Source of the DNA: JARRNE01 sp963824085
Lineage (GTDB): Bacteria > Pseudomonadota > Gammaproteobacteria > Chromatiales > Chromatiaceae
Assembly: GCA_963824085.1 (NCBI GenBank)
Contig: CAWGNT010000020.1
Span: 1-64,000, forward strand
Direction of reading: 5' to 3'
DNA length: 64,000 bases
Each line of letters begins with the position of its first letter. Positions within the stretch are counted from its first letter, which is position 1. Shown piece by piece: positions 7,919-16,065 of this stretch. The notes below the pieces were generated by a model. It saw only the letters and a list, made by a program, of their open reading frames with translations. It made no database searches and was not told the DNA's origin. The position numbers were made by a program, and so were the translations under genes.

Positions 7919-8154
7919 CAGGGTATCTCGACCGGCTCTGGCGGCAGGTCTGCCGGTCGGTCGGGAAAGTCCGGGGCACAGGCCCAGAGGTCGCGCAGCC
8001 ACTCCAGGGTGGTCGTGTCGGACTTGGCGCCCTCCGCCGGAGACAGCGGTAGGACGATGACCTCGACCTCACCGGTATCCGGAAAATCCGCCGGCAGATC
8101 GATGCGTAACTTCTTGTCCTGCACCCGGCAAATGATGCGGTGTGCTTGTACCAT
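7918..8154 (-). CDS. VapB-type antitoxin partner of the frameshifted VapC
   Basis: A 78-residue protein starting MVQAHRIICRVQDKKLRIDL with the segment GEVEVIVLPL, the layout of small AbrB-like or related antitoxins that precede PIN toxins. It directly overlaps the downstream vapC start by ATGA, the typical arrangement. With the toxin frame broken it may now be an orphan antitoxin. Family assignment rests mostly on context. Confidence 0.65.
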   Translation of the reverse strand: MVQAHRIICRVQDKKLRIDLPADFPDTGEVEVIVLPLSPAEGAKSDTTTLEWLRDLWACAPDFPDRPADLPPEPVEIP

Positions 8155-8199
8155 CGCTGGAATCCTCGTCTTATCTCAGCCGGTTTGACGACTGTCCTG

Positions 8200-8823
8200 C
8201 TACACATCGTAAATTGTGCAGCAACCTGCTGCACAAACTGTCAGCTTCCCTGGGAATCGCCCGCGGCGAAGAGCGGTAGATCGAGCCGGTCTTTTTCGAC
8301 CGGCCGCTGGCCGTTCCCCGTCGGACAAGGCGTGGTAGAGGGCGCGGCGCCAGCCGCGCTGGGTATCCTCGGGCAGTCCGGCCTCGGCCACGGTCATGGC
8401 GAATACCCACCAACGCTCCTCAGGCCGCAGCGCGGCCCACTTGCTGCCGATCACGGGGAGCTGCTCCGCGGTGGCCGTCTCGGCGGCCCAGGCGAGGACG
8501 CACAGCTCCCGCCCGAGCAGGCGATCCACCAGATTGCTTCCGGTATGCCAACGCCCCGTCAGGACCTTGGCGGCCTTGAGTCGGTTGTTGAACTCGCGCC
8601 TGGCCACGTCGGCAATCGCCGCCCAGACCGGCCGGGAAAGCAGGGCGCGCTCCTCGGCGCGCGGCACCCCGCCCTGCTCACCGCGGTAGCCGTAGTCCTC
8701 GACGATCAGGGCCTGCTGGCTGCGCGCGGCGGGGATCTCGACCCGGAACAGATGGGCACCGTAGTCCGCGGGCGCACCGAAGTCGACCGTTCCTCGGGGC
8801 TCGTTGGAAGTCTGTTGCTTCAC
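8200..8823 (-). CDS. Anti-phage-associated DUF3780 protein
   Basis: A 207-residue protein whose first 165 residues resemble DUF3780: VDFGAPADYGAHLFRVEIP at the N-terminus, LLSRPVWAAIADVARREFNN, GRELCVLAWA and RPEERWWVFAMT. DUF3780 genes occur beside DUF499 ATPase, DUF1156 methylase and helicase genes in an anti-phage cluster. The tail after about residue 170 is arginine-rich and unlike the family, so the 3' end may have been replaced by a rearrangement. A DUF499 remnant lies upstream on the same strand; the methylase and helicase genes are not visible. Its molecular role is unknown. Confidence 0.72.
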   Translation of the reverse strand: MKQQTSNEPRGTVDFGAPADYGAHLFRVEIPAARSQQALIVEDYGYRGEQGGVPRAEERALLSRPVWAAIADVARREFNNRLKAAKVLTGRWHTGSNLVDRLLGRELCVLAWAAETATAEQLPVIGSKWAALRPEERWWVFAMTVAEAGLPEDTQRGWRRALYHALSDGERPAAGRKRPARSTALRRGRFPGKLTVCAAGCCTIYDV

Positions 8824-8860
8824 AGTCAGGTCGGTCAGTTAGGGCGCTCGCCGCTGCGAG

Positions 8861-9121
8861 CTACCACGGTTCCCAGCAGCAACCGGAGCATGCGGCGCCC
8901 AGGCTCAGGATCTGGTCGTCAAGGTTGCTGGCGGCAAACTCCAGTGCCTGGCGAATGTCGTCGTCTTCCAGCTCCCGGTATTCCTGCATGAGCCTGGCGC
9001 GGTCTGGGTATAGGGCGACGGCCTCGACGACTCGACGCATGGTGAGACGCATGCCGCGGATGCAGGGCTGGCCGTTCATCAGCTCGGGGGCGATGGTGAT
9101 GCGGTCGAATTGGGTGGTCAT
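8861..9121 (-). CDS. DUF433 antitoxin-like protein
   Basis: An 86-residue protein with the DUF433 pattern: FDRITIAPELMNGQPCIRG, a helix-turn-helix-like middle part and DIRQALEFAASNLDDQIL near the end. DUF433 proteins usually precede a DUF5615 PIN-like toxin. No such toxin follows here; the next gene is the DUF3780 gene. The C-terminal residues (CSGCCWEPW) look atypical, so the 3' end may be damaged. ATG 9121 is chosen because it begins the domain. Confidence 0.75.
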   Translation of the reverse strand: MTTQFDRITIAPELMNGQPCIRGMRLTMRRVVEAVALYPDRARLMQEYRELEDDDIRQALEFAASNLDDQILSLGAACSGCCWEPW

Positions 9122-9152
9122 GGTGCCTCCAGGTGAACTCGGTTCTGCCGTT

Positions 9153-10080
9153 TCATTGCTCGATGTCGCCCGCTTTGAGCTCGATGCCCAGCTTGCCGGC
9201 GAAGTCCTCGAGGTCATGGCCGGACTGGAAATGGACCTTGCGGAAGGTCATGGTGACCGGGGTATCGGGCGCGAACTTCTCCAGAACCTTGGTCAGCAGT
9301 GCCTCGATGAAGGGTCCCTCGACGGGGATCTCGCCCACGTTGACGGCGATCATCTGGCTACCCTGCCCCACCGTGAGACTGATGCCCTCGAAGGTGACGG
9401 AGCGCTCGGCGGCCCGCTTGAGCCCCTCGAAGGTCTTGGCGCGGGAGTCGAGCTTGCGCCCGGTGCGCGAGACGATGCGCCCGGGCTGCGCCAGGTCGAT
9501 GGGGATCTCCTTGTCGCCGAGGGCGGGGAAGCGGAGCTCCGCCTTGGTCTCGAGCCCGTCGGCCTCTGCAAAGGCCCGGATCAGGACCTCGCCGCTGTCG
9601 ATGGAAATCGGCCCCTGGTACTCGCTGCCGTCCCGGGGCTCCCTGCCGTCGAGGGTGTAACGGATGGTGCCGCGCGGGGCGACGAACAGCTCGACGGTGC
9701 GCTGCCCTGCGTTCTCGCTCAGGCGATTGCGCAGCACCAGCTTTTTGGTCCAGACGACGGGATCGCCGGTCTCGTACTGGCCGGAGGGGTCGGCGACCTT
9801 GAAGCTGACGCGCAAGGCACCGGTGGTCAGGGTCTGGTCCTGGAGCTGGGCGCTCGAATCGGTCACCGGGCCATTTTCCGCATAGTGGATGCGGGGAGCG
9901 GGGCCGGCGTGCTGCGGCTCGATGAGCAGGCGCACCCGCCCCTCGTCGTCGGGGCCGGACTCCACGGTGACCTGGGCGGAGGTACGTTTCTTCTTCGGCC
10001 TCTTGGTGACGTAGCCGTTGTTGAGGTCTTCCCACAGCCCGCGGTTGCAGGCGATGGCCTTGTGCGAGGTGGCGCTTGTC
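9153..10080 (-). pseudogene. 3' remnant of an anti-phage-associated DUF499 ATPase gene
   Basis: About 309 codons of open frame with no plausible start, entered after an in-frame TAG near 10082. The end of the frame (VTMTFRKVHFQSGHDLEDFA, then GKLGIELKAGD) looks like the C-terminus of the DUF499 protein found with DUF3780. The upstream part, including RGLWEDLNNGYVTKRPKKKR, would be internal in the full protein, which is roughly a thousand residues long and carries the ATPase part in its missing N-terminal region. The sequence left of the break gives no DUF499-like frame, so the gene was cut near 10081. It is the neighbour expected for DUF3780. Confidence 0.65.
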
Positions 10081-10184
10081 TACCCGAACTCATCCCGGTC
10101 GGCACAGGCATACGGCAAGCATTTGAGGACGCGCCAGCACGCCATCGCGCAGCGAAAGTTTTAGGACCTCCAAGCTCCCGTGAT

Positions 10185-10985
10185 TCAAGTCCGTTGCGGC
10201 CAGTCGCTCGCGTCCACCGTTTCCCGGTAGGCATGCCAGGTCGCGTGACCAATTACGGGGAATATCACGGCCAACCCCAGCAATCCGGTTACCACAGACA
10301 ACAACATCCCACCGAAAATCGTCATCGCCCACAACAACATGACCTTGCGGTTGCGCAATACGGCGTTGATACTGGTGACGATGGCAGTGGCCAGATCGGT
10401 CTTGCGGTCCATGATCATCGGCAGGGAAAAAGCGCTAACACAAAAGGTGATCACGGCAAATACACCCCCCACCGCGGATCCGATACCAAAGAAAAACACC
10501 AGATCCATCTTGGTGCTCATGAGCCCGCCAGCTGGAAAGAAGAGATGCAACAGGTGGCCGACGTGAATCCAAAGCAGGAACAGGACTATGAGAACGCTTG
10601 AAAACAGGCCCAAGTTTCCAAGACCTCGAGTGCCATCGCGTAAGCAATAGCTGAGCCTGGGAACCAATCCATTTTGCAGTTGGCAACTAATGGAATAGAG
10701 CCCAATGGCCATGACCGGTCCGATCAAGGTTAAACCCGAGAGAATCGTCAACAGTACTAGCGGACCGCTGATTACAAATCCGGCATACGCAGCGACGTAG
10801 CACAGAATCATCGTCGTCACGCCATAGGCCAGACTTTTCCCGGGCGCGCTTTTCAGGTCCGCAATTCCCAGTCTTACCCAGCGCCTCGGCGCTTCGATGT
10901 CCAAATCGCGACAAGGCGCAACGAAAGGCAGGGCATTGGTGTTCTCAGGTGGATTCTGCGAATCCGAATCGGTGTGAGCAGACAT
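10185..10985 (-). CDS. DUF2189 family inner-membrane protein
   Basis: A 266-residue membrane protein with about six hydrophobic segments, for example YGVTTMILCYVAAYAGFV, VLIVLFLLWIHVGHLLHL and GMLLSVVTGLLGLAVIFPVI. The N-terminal part (RRWVRLGIADLKSAPGKSLA) is the typical start of DUF2189 proteins. The function of the family is not known. It stands alone between the DUF499 remnant and a transposase fragment, so no operon partner is evident. Confidence 0.8.
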   Translation of the reverse strand: MSAHTDSDSQNPPENTNALPFVAPCRDLDIEAPRRWVRLGIADLKSAPGKSLAYGVTTMILCYVAAYAGFVISGPLVLLTILSGLTLIGPVMAIGLYSISCQLQNGLVPRLSYCLRDGTRGLGNLGLFSSVLIVLFLLWIHVGHLLHLFFPAGGLMSTKMDLVFFFGIGSAVGGVFAVITFCVSAFSLPMIMDRKTDLATAIVTSINAVLRNRKVMLLWAMTIFGGMLLSVVTGLLGLAVIFPVIGHATWHAYRETVDASDWPQRT

Positions 10986-10986
10986 A

Positions 10987-11109
10987 TCAGCTGAGTCTAA
11001 ACCGCTCCGTGCCGAGCATCGATATGATGTTGCCGAACACCGGCTCGACGGTGCCGAAACGGTGGCTGAAAATATGGCGCTCCAGCGGGCTATCGATCTT
11101 GCGCTTCAT
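10987..11109 (-). pseudogene. C-terminal fragment of an IS1182-like transposase
   Basis: A 40-codon frame that reads MKRKIDSPLERHIFSHRFGT followed by VEPVFGNI, the signature near the C-terminus of IS1182-family transposases, and ends soon after. The upstream frame is closed by a stop near 11148, so the rest of the transposase is absent. No terminal inverted repeats were identified. It marks the boundary between the defence island and the phosphate genes. Confidence 0.6.
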
Positions 11110-11504
11110 GGGCTCGGTCGCCTTGGTGGTCGATGAGGTGGTTCAGGGTGTGCTCTAAGCTGCCGGGGAGGATCTGCGCTTCCAGCGCAACCGGGAGGAG
11201 CGTGCGCTGGCCACGGCATATTTTTTGTGGCGCTTGCGGAGTCGTTACGTCCGAGCCTAGCCGAATTCGGTCCTCCCGACCATCCCGGCCGTCCCTTGTG
11301 AGAAGATGTGACAACATCCGTGCCGTTTTACGGCTCGCGACTTCCGAGCTCGGCTCAGAGCGGACAGAAGTGCATGTGGCGCGAGCGCCCGGTTTGGCGA
11401 GGTTAGCATCTGGCATCTTGTACGTTACGGTACGACGGAAGGCCCGCTTCGCTGCCGTCGAACAGGGCGCCGACGATCAATGCGCCGGGCCGACCAGTGT
11501 TTTT
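11110..11504. other. Intergenic region with no recognisable gene
   Basis: About 390 bp left of the Na/Pi symporter stop codon. Short open frames on both strands have no recognisable family or start signal. It may contain further decayed insertion-sequence material next to the transposase fragment. Confidence 0.4.
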
Positions 11505-13310
11505 CTACGCCGTTTCCGCCGGCTTCGCGGTCTCCACGGTCTTCGCCATACGCTTGGCGAAGTAGTAAATGCGCTTGAGCTTCTCGATGATGTCAACTTC
11601 GATGGTGTAAGCGGGAATGCGCTTGGGCTCTGCCGCCACCAAGCGCATTGCCTCGTGGGCGGCCGCCGAGTCGGCGATGCGGGAGATTTCCTGTTTCATG
11701 GAGGTGACAGTACGGGCGGCCAGCTCGTCTTTCTGGGACACGGCCTGGATCGCGGACCACACAGCTTTGGTCACGGCGTTGTGCAATCCGGTGAGGACCT
11801 CCCGGGTGGGCTGGCTGATGGAGACCCCCTGGTCGATGCGCTCGCGGCCGAGCACCACCAGGTTCGTCTCGATCACGTCGCCGATGTTCTCCAGGTCATT
11901 CACCGCCTCCATCAGGCGCATCAGCTGCTGGGTCTGGTGCTCGGTCAGGGACAGGCGGCTGATCTTGCCGAGATAGGTGAGGATGTAGCCCTGGAGGATG
12001 TCCACATCATCGTCCATGCGCTCGATGTCCTGAAGCGTCTCCTTGTTGCCCGTGAGGATGGCCGGGAGTATGCGGGACATCATGCTTTGTACCCGCTCGC
12101 CCATGTGCAGGACCTCGAGCCGCGCCCGATCCAGGGCCAGCGAGGGTGTCGCGAGCAACTCCTCGTTCAGATACTTGGCGCGCACCACGAGGGCCTCCTC
12201 ACCCAAGGGACGGTCTGGCACCAGCCACTCCACCAGCCGCGCAAACTGACCGGTAAACCCGATGAAGATCAGCGTGTTGACCAGGTTGAACAGGGTGTGG
12301 GCATTAGCGATCTGGCGTGGCACCTCGGCGGCTTGGCGAGCACTGCCGGAGAGTTCCGGATGGGACGGAGAGATCCATTGCGCGAGTAGGCCGAGCTGGT
12401 CGATGAGCCCGACGAAGATCACCACTCCCGCCACATTGAAGAGTACATGGGCCAAAGCCGCCCGCACCGCCTCACGGGGCTTACCGATGGCCGCCAGGAG
12501 GGCCGTCGCACAGGTGCCGATATTGGCGCCGAAGGCCAGGGCGATACCGGTCGGCAGGTTCACCAGTCCCTGACTGGCAAGCACGATCACGACACCCATG
12601 GTGGCGGCAGAGGATTGGATCAGGGCGGTGAATAGGGTTCCCACCAGGATACCGATCGGGGGAGCCTGCAGATGAGCCATAAGGTCCAGAAAGGGCTGGT
12701 AGGTTCGTAACGGGGCCATGGCCTCGCTCATGATCCCCATGCCGAGGAAGACGAGCCCCAGTCCCATCAGTGTGCCCCCGTATTGGCGTATCCGCTCGAG
12801 GCGCGAGACTAAGAGCATCGAGAAGCCGCAGCCGATGAATAGCAGCGCCGCCTTGGAGACCTTGAAGGCGATCAGCTGGGCGGTCACGGTGGAGCCGATA
12901 TTGGCGCCCATGATGACGCCGATAGATTGGGCCAGGGACATGAGGCCGGCACTGATGAAGCCCACCAGCAGCACGGTAGTGACCGAGGATGAGTTGATGA
13001 TGGCGGTGACCAGGGCACCGGTCACAGCGCCCATGAAGCGGTTGGTGGTGAGGGTGCCCAGAATATCCCTCATACGCTCGCCGGCGACTGCCTTGAGGGC
13101 ATCCGCCATCAGATCCATCCCATAGAGGAATAGGGCCAGGCCGCCGAACAGGCCCATCCCCATGGTCCACCAGTCCAGTGGTCCGCTACCCGGACCGACG
13201 CCGGCCCCCTCCCCAGTCGCGGCGAGGACTGCGCCCCCGGCCCAGAGCAGCCCGAGCACCAAGGCTCGACGCCCATGACAGCGGCCAGACTTGGGGGCAA
13301 CCGGCATCAT
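11505..13310 (-). CDS. Na+/phosphate cotransporter family protein with C-terminal PhoU-like domain
   Basis: A 601-residue protein with two inverted transport repeats carrying the hallmark serine motifs TAIINSSSVTTVLLVG and TALIQSSAATMGVVIVLA, many transmembrane helices (about residues 50-380), and a helical PhoU-like C-terminal part from about 420 (VQSMMSRILPAIL, LMEAVNDLENIGDVIE). A hydrophobic signal-like segment comes first. It should move phosphate across the inner membrane. ATG 13310 is preferred because the frame upstream runs over the uspA gene. It lies 11 bases downstream of uspA, probably in one transcript. The PhoU-like part suggests regulation by phosphate status. Confidence 0.88.
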   Translation of the reverse strand: MMPVAPKSGRCHGRRALVLGLLWAGGAVLAATGEGAGVGPGSGPLDWWTMGMGLFGGLALFLYGMDLMADALKAVAGERMRDILGTLTTNRFMGAVTGALVTAIINSSSVTTVLLVGFISAGLMSLAQSIGVIMGANIGSTVTAQLIAFKVSKAALLFIGCGFSMLLVSRLERIRQYGGTLMGLGLVFLGMGIMSEAMAPLRTYQPFLDLMAHLQAPPIGILVGTLFTALIQSSAATMGVVIVLASQGLVNLPTGIALAFGANIGTCATALLAAIGKPREAVRAALAHVLFNVAGVVIFVGLIDQLGLLAQWISPSHPELSGSARQAAEVPRQIANAHTLFNLVNTLIFIGFTGQFARLVEWLVPDRPLGEEALVVRAKYLNEELLATPSLALDRARLEVLHMGERVQSMMSRILPAILTGNKETLQDIERMDDDVDILQGYILTYLGKISRLSLTEHQTQQLMRLMEAVNDLENIGDVIETNLVVLGRERIDQGVSISQPTREVLTGLHNAVTKAVWSAIQAVSQKDELAARTVTSMKQEISRIADSAAAHEAMRLVAAEPKRIPAYTIEVDIIEKLKRIYYFAKRMAKTVETAKPAETA

Positions 13311-13321
13311 GGTCTGGTGAC

Positions 13322-13792
13322 TTAGCGGGCGGATTTGACTACGACCACCGGAGTCCGGGCCATGTGCACCACCCGCTCCGCCACGGAGCCAATCATCAGG
13401 TGTTTCAGGCCCGTGATCCCCTTGCTGCCGAGCACGATCAGGCTGGCCCGCTGCTGCTTCGCCACCTCCAGGATGCGGGTGCTCGGAAGCCCCTTGATCA
13501 GCATCGACTGGATCTCCCGCAGACCACTCAGGTGCGAATGGCGCTCCAACACATTCTTCAGAAACTCGGCGAGCATGTCCGCCGCCCCGTCCTCGATGCG
13601 GTGGAGCTGCTTCTTCTTCAATGCCCGGCTGTAGTAGCCGGGCATGACGCCCGGGTCGTGCACCACGTGCAGCACGAGCACCGGCTGGTGGAGGCACCTC
13701 GCAAGATCCACCGCATAGATCAGGGCGGCCTCGGAGTGGCAGGAGAAATCCACCGGCACCAGGACGGGCCTGACCTCGGGCTTTTTCGACAT
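13322..13792 (-). CDS. Universal stress protein (UspA family)
   Basis: A 156-residue single-domain Usp. The N-terminal strand VRPVLVPVDFSCHSEAAL and the nucleotide-binding loop GSKGITGLKHLMIGSVAERV match the G-2x-G-9x-G(S/T) pattern of ATP-binding members. It sits 11 bases upstream of the Na/Pi symporter gene and downstream of the phosphatase gene, so it is probably co-transcribed with them. Its specific stress signal cannot be told from sequence. Confidence 0.9.
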   Translation of the reverse strand: MSKKPEVRPVLVPVDFSCHSEAALIYAVDLARCLHQPVLVLHVVHDPGVMPGYYSRALKKKQLHRIEDGAADMLAEFLKNVLERHSHLSGLREIQSMLIKGLPSTRILEVAKQQRASLIVLGSKGITGLKHLMIGSVAERVVHMARTPVVVVKSAR

Positions 13793-13887
13793 GGGGTTAC
13801 ACCCTTACGGGGGCGCGGACACTGGGGCATTCCGAGACGAGTATGACACGAGGATGACCGTATTGTGACAGGGTGGGGTCGGCCCGG

Positions 13888-15363
13888 TTACAGCCTGATT
13901 CCCCGGCCGGTCCGCACGAACTGATTGAGCACCGCGGTCAGGGGCTCGGTGGGATAGCGCAGCGGCAGCAGGCGGTTGCCCACGCGGGTCACCAGTCCGA
14001 CCCACCTGGGATTGGCGCCGAACAGGATGTGATGATTCTTGATCCCTCCCGCATCGAGCCACAGCGACCCGTCCACCGACAGGGGCGTATGCCCCACCAG
14101 GACCGGAGCATCTGCATCCAGCCCGAGACGCCGACGAAAACGCGTCACATCGCCGCGGCTGTAACCGCTCGGCGCCTGTGGTCCGCGTAGGCGTCCGTGA
14201 GTCAGCTGGTGCCGCAGCTTGGGGTGTTCATCGATGTCGATCAGCGCCTCCCGCGATACCTTGCACGTCGGAGGACCCGCGTGGCAGGCGGCGTAATGGT
14301 TAGAGAGGGCGACATACGGCAGGCGTCGGTAGAGCTCGGCCATCGCCTTCTTGTAGTTGGGCCCGCGCCGATCGTGCAGTGCCTGCTCCCACAGGAGCCC
14401 TTGGGGGACCCCCCCCTTGCTGACCTCCTCCGCAAAGCTGTCGTGATTGCCCCGCAGATAGAAGAACCGCTCGGGGAAGCGAAGCTTGAGCCGGAAGATC
14501 AGGTCCATCATCAATATCGAGGAATCCATTTGGTCCTCTTTGCCGGGCTCGTCCGGATGGACCGCATCTCCCAGCAGGACCAGCAGGGCGCTGCCGTCCT
14601 CAAGGGCCTCCAGGAAGGCGTTTTGCGTGAGAATCACGAGCAGGCTGTCGATGTTGGCGTGAAGGTCGCCAACGAAGATCGGTGCAGGCCCATCGGGTAG
14701 GGCGAGAAGCCCGCCGGGAGCGCCGCGGCTGTCCTGGACCCGGCAGGGCTCCCGACCCATGAGCGCGATTACCCGTTCGATGAGATCGAGTGCGTCCCCG
14801 CTTGACAAGTCTTTGATGCCTCCTCCGAGGATCGCGGCGAGGCGTGCCAGCTTGTCCTGGCGCCAGTGAACCAGCCGCTCGATCTGGTCCTTGGCGGTCA
14901 GGGGCGCCAGGCATGCCCCCCGCCGACCGGACTTATTGCGCAGGGCAAGCCCCTTCTCCGAGAGTTTCAGGCGGAGATGACGGTCATCCACCAGGTCGGG
15001 GTATTGGAACAGCAGGCGTTGTTCGCGGTCCTTGCGGCCCAGCGTGAGCGAGTCCCCGGAGGACAGACGCAGAAACCCGCTGATCGCGAAGAAATACTTG
15101 TCTGGATCGAAAAGCAGATAGTCCCCGCTCGGGCGCATCCGCCCGTTGCGACGGGCCACCAGCTCCGGGTAGAGGTGCAGGCGATAGCCATCCTCGTCTC
15201 CCAGGCGCAGTTGCATCGGCAGCACCGGACGCGGAATGCGGACCTTGGCGTTGTCCAGGCGCAGCGACTCCTGCAAGTCCACGTCGTCGCAGCGCTCTAG
15301 GTCCTCGAGCAGACTGCGGAAGCGCTTGAGAAAGCCCTTGTGAGCGGTGGTGGAGTCAGCCAT
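13888..15363 (-). CDS. FHA-like domain fused to a PP2A-type metallophosphoesterase
   Basis: A 491-residue protein. Residues about 95-155 look like an FHA phosphopeptide-binding domain (SSGDSLTLGRKDRE, then DRHLRLKLSEKG and RNKSGRRG). Residues about 228-460 are a calcineurin-like phosphoesterase with GDLH (232), GDAVH (265), GNHD (305), an ACHAG histidine and LVGHTPLS, all metal ligands present. It is probably a protein or small-molecule phosphatase that binds phosphorylated partners. Its ATG at 15363 overlaps the end of the P-loop ATPase gene by eight bases, so the two are translated together. The FHA call comes from motif spacing and is less certain than the phosphatase. Confidence 0.78.
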   Translation of the reverse strand: MADSTTAHKGFLKRFRSLLEDLERCDDVDLQESLRLDNAKVRIPRPVLPMQLRLGDEDGYRLHLYPELVARRNGRMRPSGDYLLFDPDKYFFAISGFLRLSSGDSLTLGRKDREQRLLFQYPDLVDDRHLRLKLSEKGLALRNKSGRRGACLAPLTAKDQIERLVHWRQDKLARLAAILGGGIKDLSSGDALDLIERVIALMGREPCRVQDSRGAPGGLLALPDGPAPIFVGDLHANIDSLLVILTQNAFLEALEDGSALLVLLGDAVHPDEPGKEDQMDSSILMMDLIFRLKLRFPERFFYLRGNHDSFAEEVSKGGVPQGLLWEQALHDRRGPNYKKAMAELYRRLPYVALSNHYAACHAGPPTCKVSREALIDIDEHPKLRHQLTHGRLRGPQAPSGYSRGDVTRFRRRLGLDADAPVLVGHTPLSVDGSLWLDAGGIKNHHILFGANPRWVGLVTRVGNRLLPLRYPTEPLTAVLNQFVRTGRGIRL

Positions 15364-15982
15364 GGGTACGATTGCTCACAGCATCGACAATACGTGCGGG
15401 CGGGGACGCAGGGGCAGTGCGCACATACACGGTCATTCCACGACGATGCAGGTGCAGCGCCACCCGGGCATAGATATCGAGCTGCCGGCGCACCACCTCT
15501 GGGTCCACGGAGCGGTCGATCGGGTGCGTACCGAACTGGGCGCGCGCCCGGCAGCGGCGTACCAGACTCCCCACGGTCGGGATTAGGAAGTCAAAGACGT
15601 AGCGCGAACGCCAATCCACCGAGAAAAGGTGGCGCGCGGTCGGCGGGACCAGGATGCGGGATTCGTCGAGCGCCAGCTCACGCCAGTGGGCTAGCCAGTC
15701 CTCGTGAAACAGGGTGAGCGCCTGGGCCCGGCCCACGAAGGGCAGCCCCAGGTGCACCTCCCGCGGGCGCAGAGAGAGTGCGCGGGCCTGCCACCAGCCC
15801 TTGAGCGACAGATCGATGTAGCCCTCCTCCGGCCAGCCCCCCAGACTCCCAATGAAGGTGGACTTGCCGGACCCCGGAGGCCCGGTGACGATGATCTGGT
15901 TAAACCTCAAGTCCTGGTCGACCGGTATTCCGCGGATAGTCCGCAGGGACGCGACCGGCTTGAGCTTGAGCGTATGTGTCAT
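15356..15982 (-). CDS. P-loop ATPase or kinase-like protein coupled to the phosphatase
   Basis: A 208-residue protein with a clear Walker A motif GPPGSGKST at residues 34-42 after a beta strand (FNQIIVTG). No standard kinase family could be assigned. Later segments include YIDLSLKGWW, TLFHEDWLAHWRELAL and a C-terminal helical region. ATG 15982 is chosen because the frame upstream overlaps the end of the Pit transporter. The gene lies between pit and the FHA-phosphatase gene and overlaps the latter. A kinase/phosphatase-like pair acting on the same substrate is a reasonable guess; the sequence does not show the substrate. Confidence 0.75.
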   Translation of the reverse strand: MTHTLKLKPVASLRTIRGIPVDQDLRFNQIIVTGPPGSGKSTFIGSLGGWPEEGYIDLSLKGWWQARALSLRPREVHLGLPFVGRAQALTLFHEDWLAHWRELALDESRILVPPTARHLFSVDWRSRYVFDFLIPTVGSLVRRCRARAQFGTHPIDRSVDPEVVRRQLDIYARVALHLHRRGMTVYVRTAPASPPARIVDAVSNRTHG

Positions 15983-16065
15983 ACCCGTTTCAGCCGAGGC
16001 ATTGGCTGCAAAGGACGCTTCAGGGCGCAGCTCAGACCAGCCCCCGGGCCGCGGCGGCCGCGTCC

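Noticed and set aside
8925..10601. Long plus-strand frame of 558 codons.
   Set aside because: It spans the DUF433, DUF499 and DUF2189 regions in antisense; the minus-strand frames have recognisable families.
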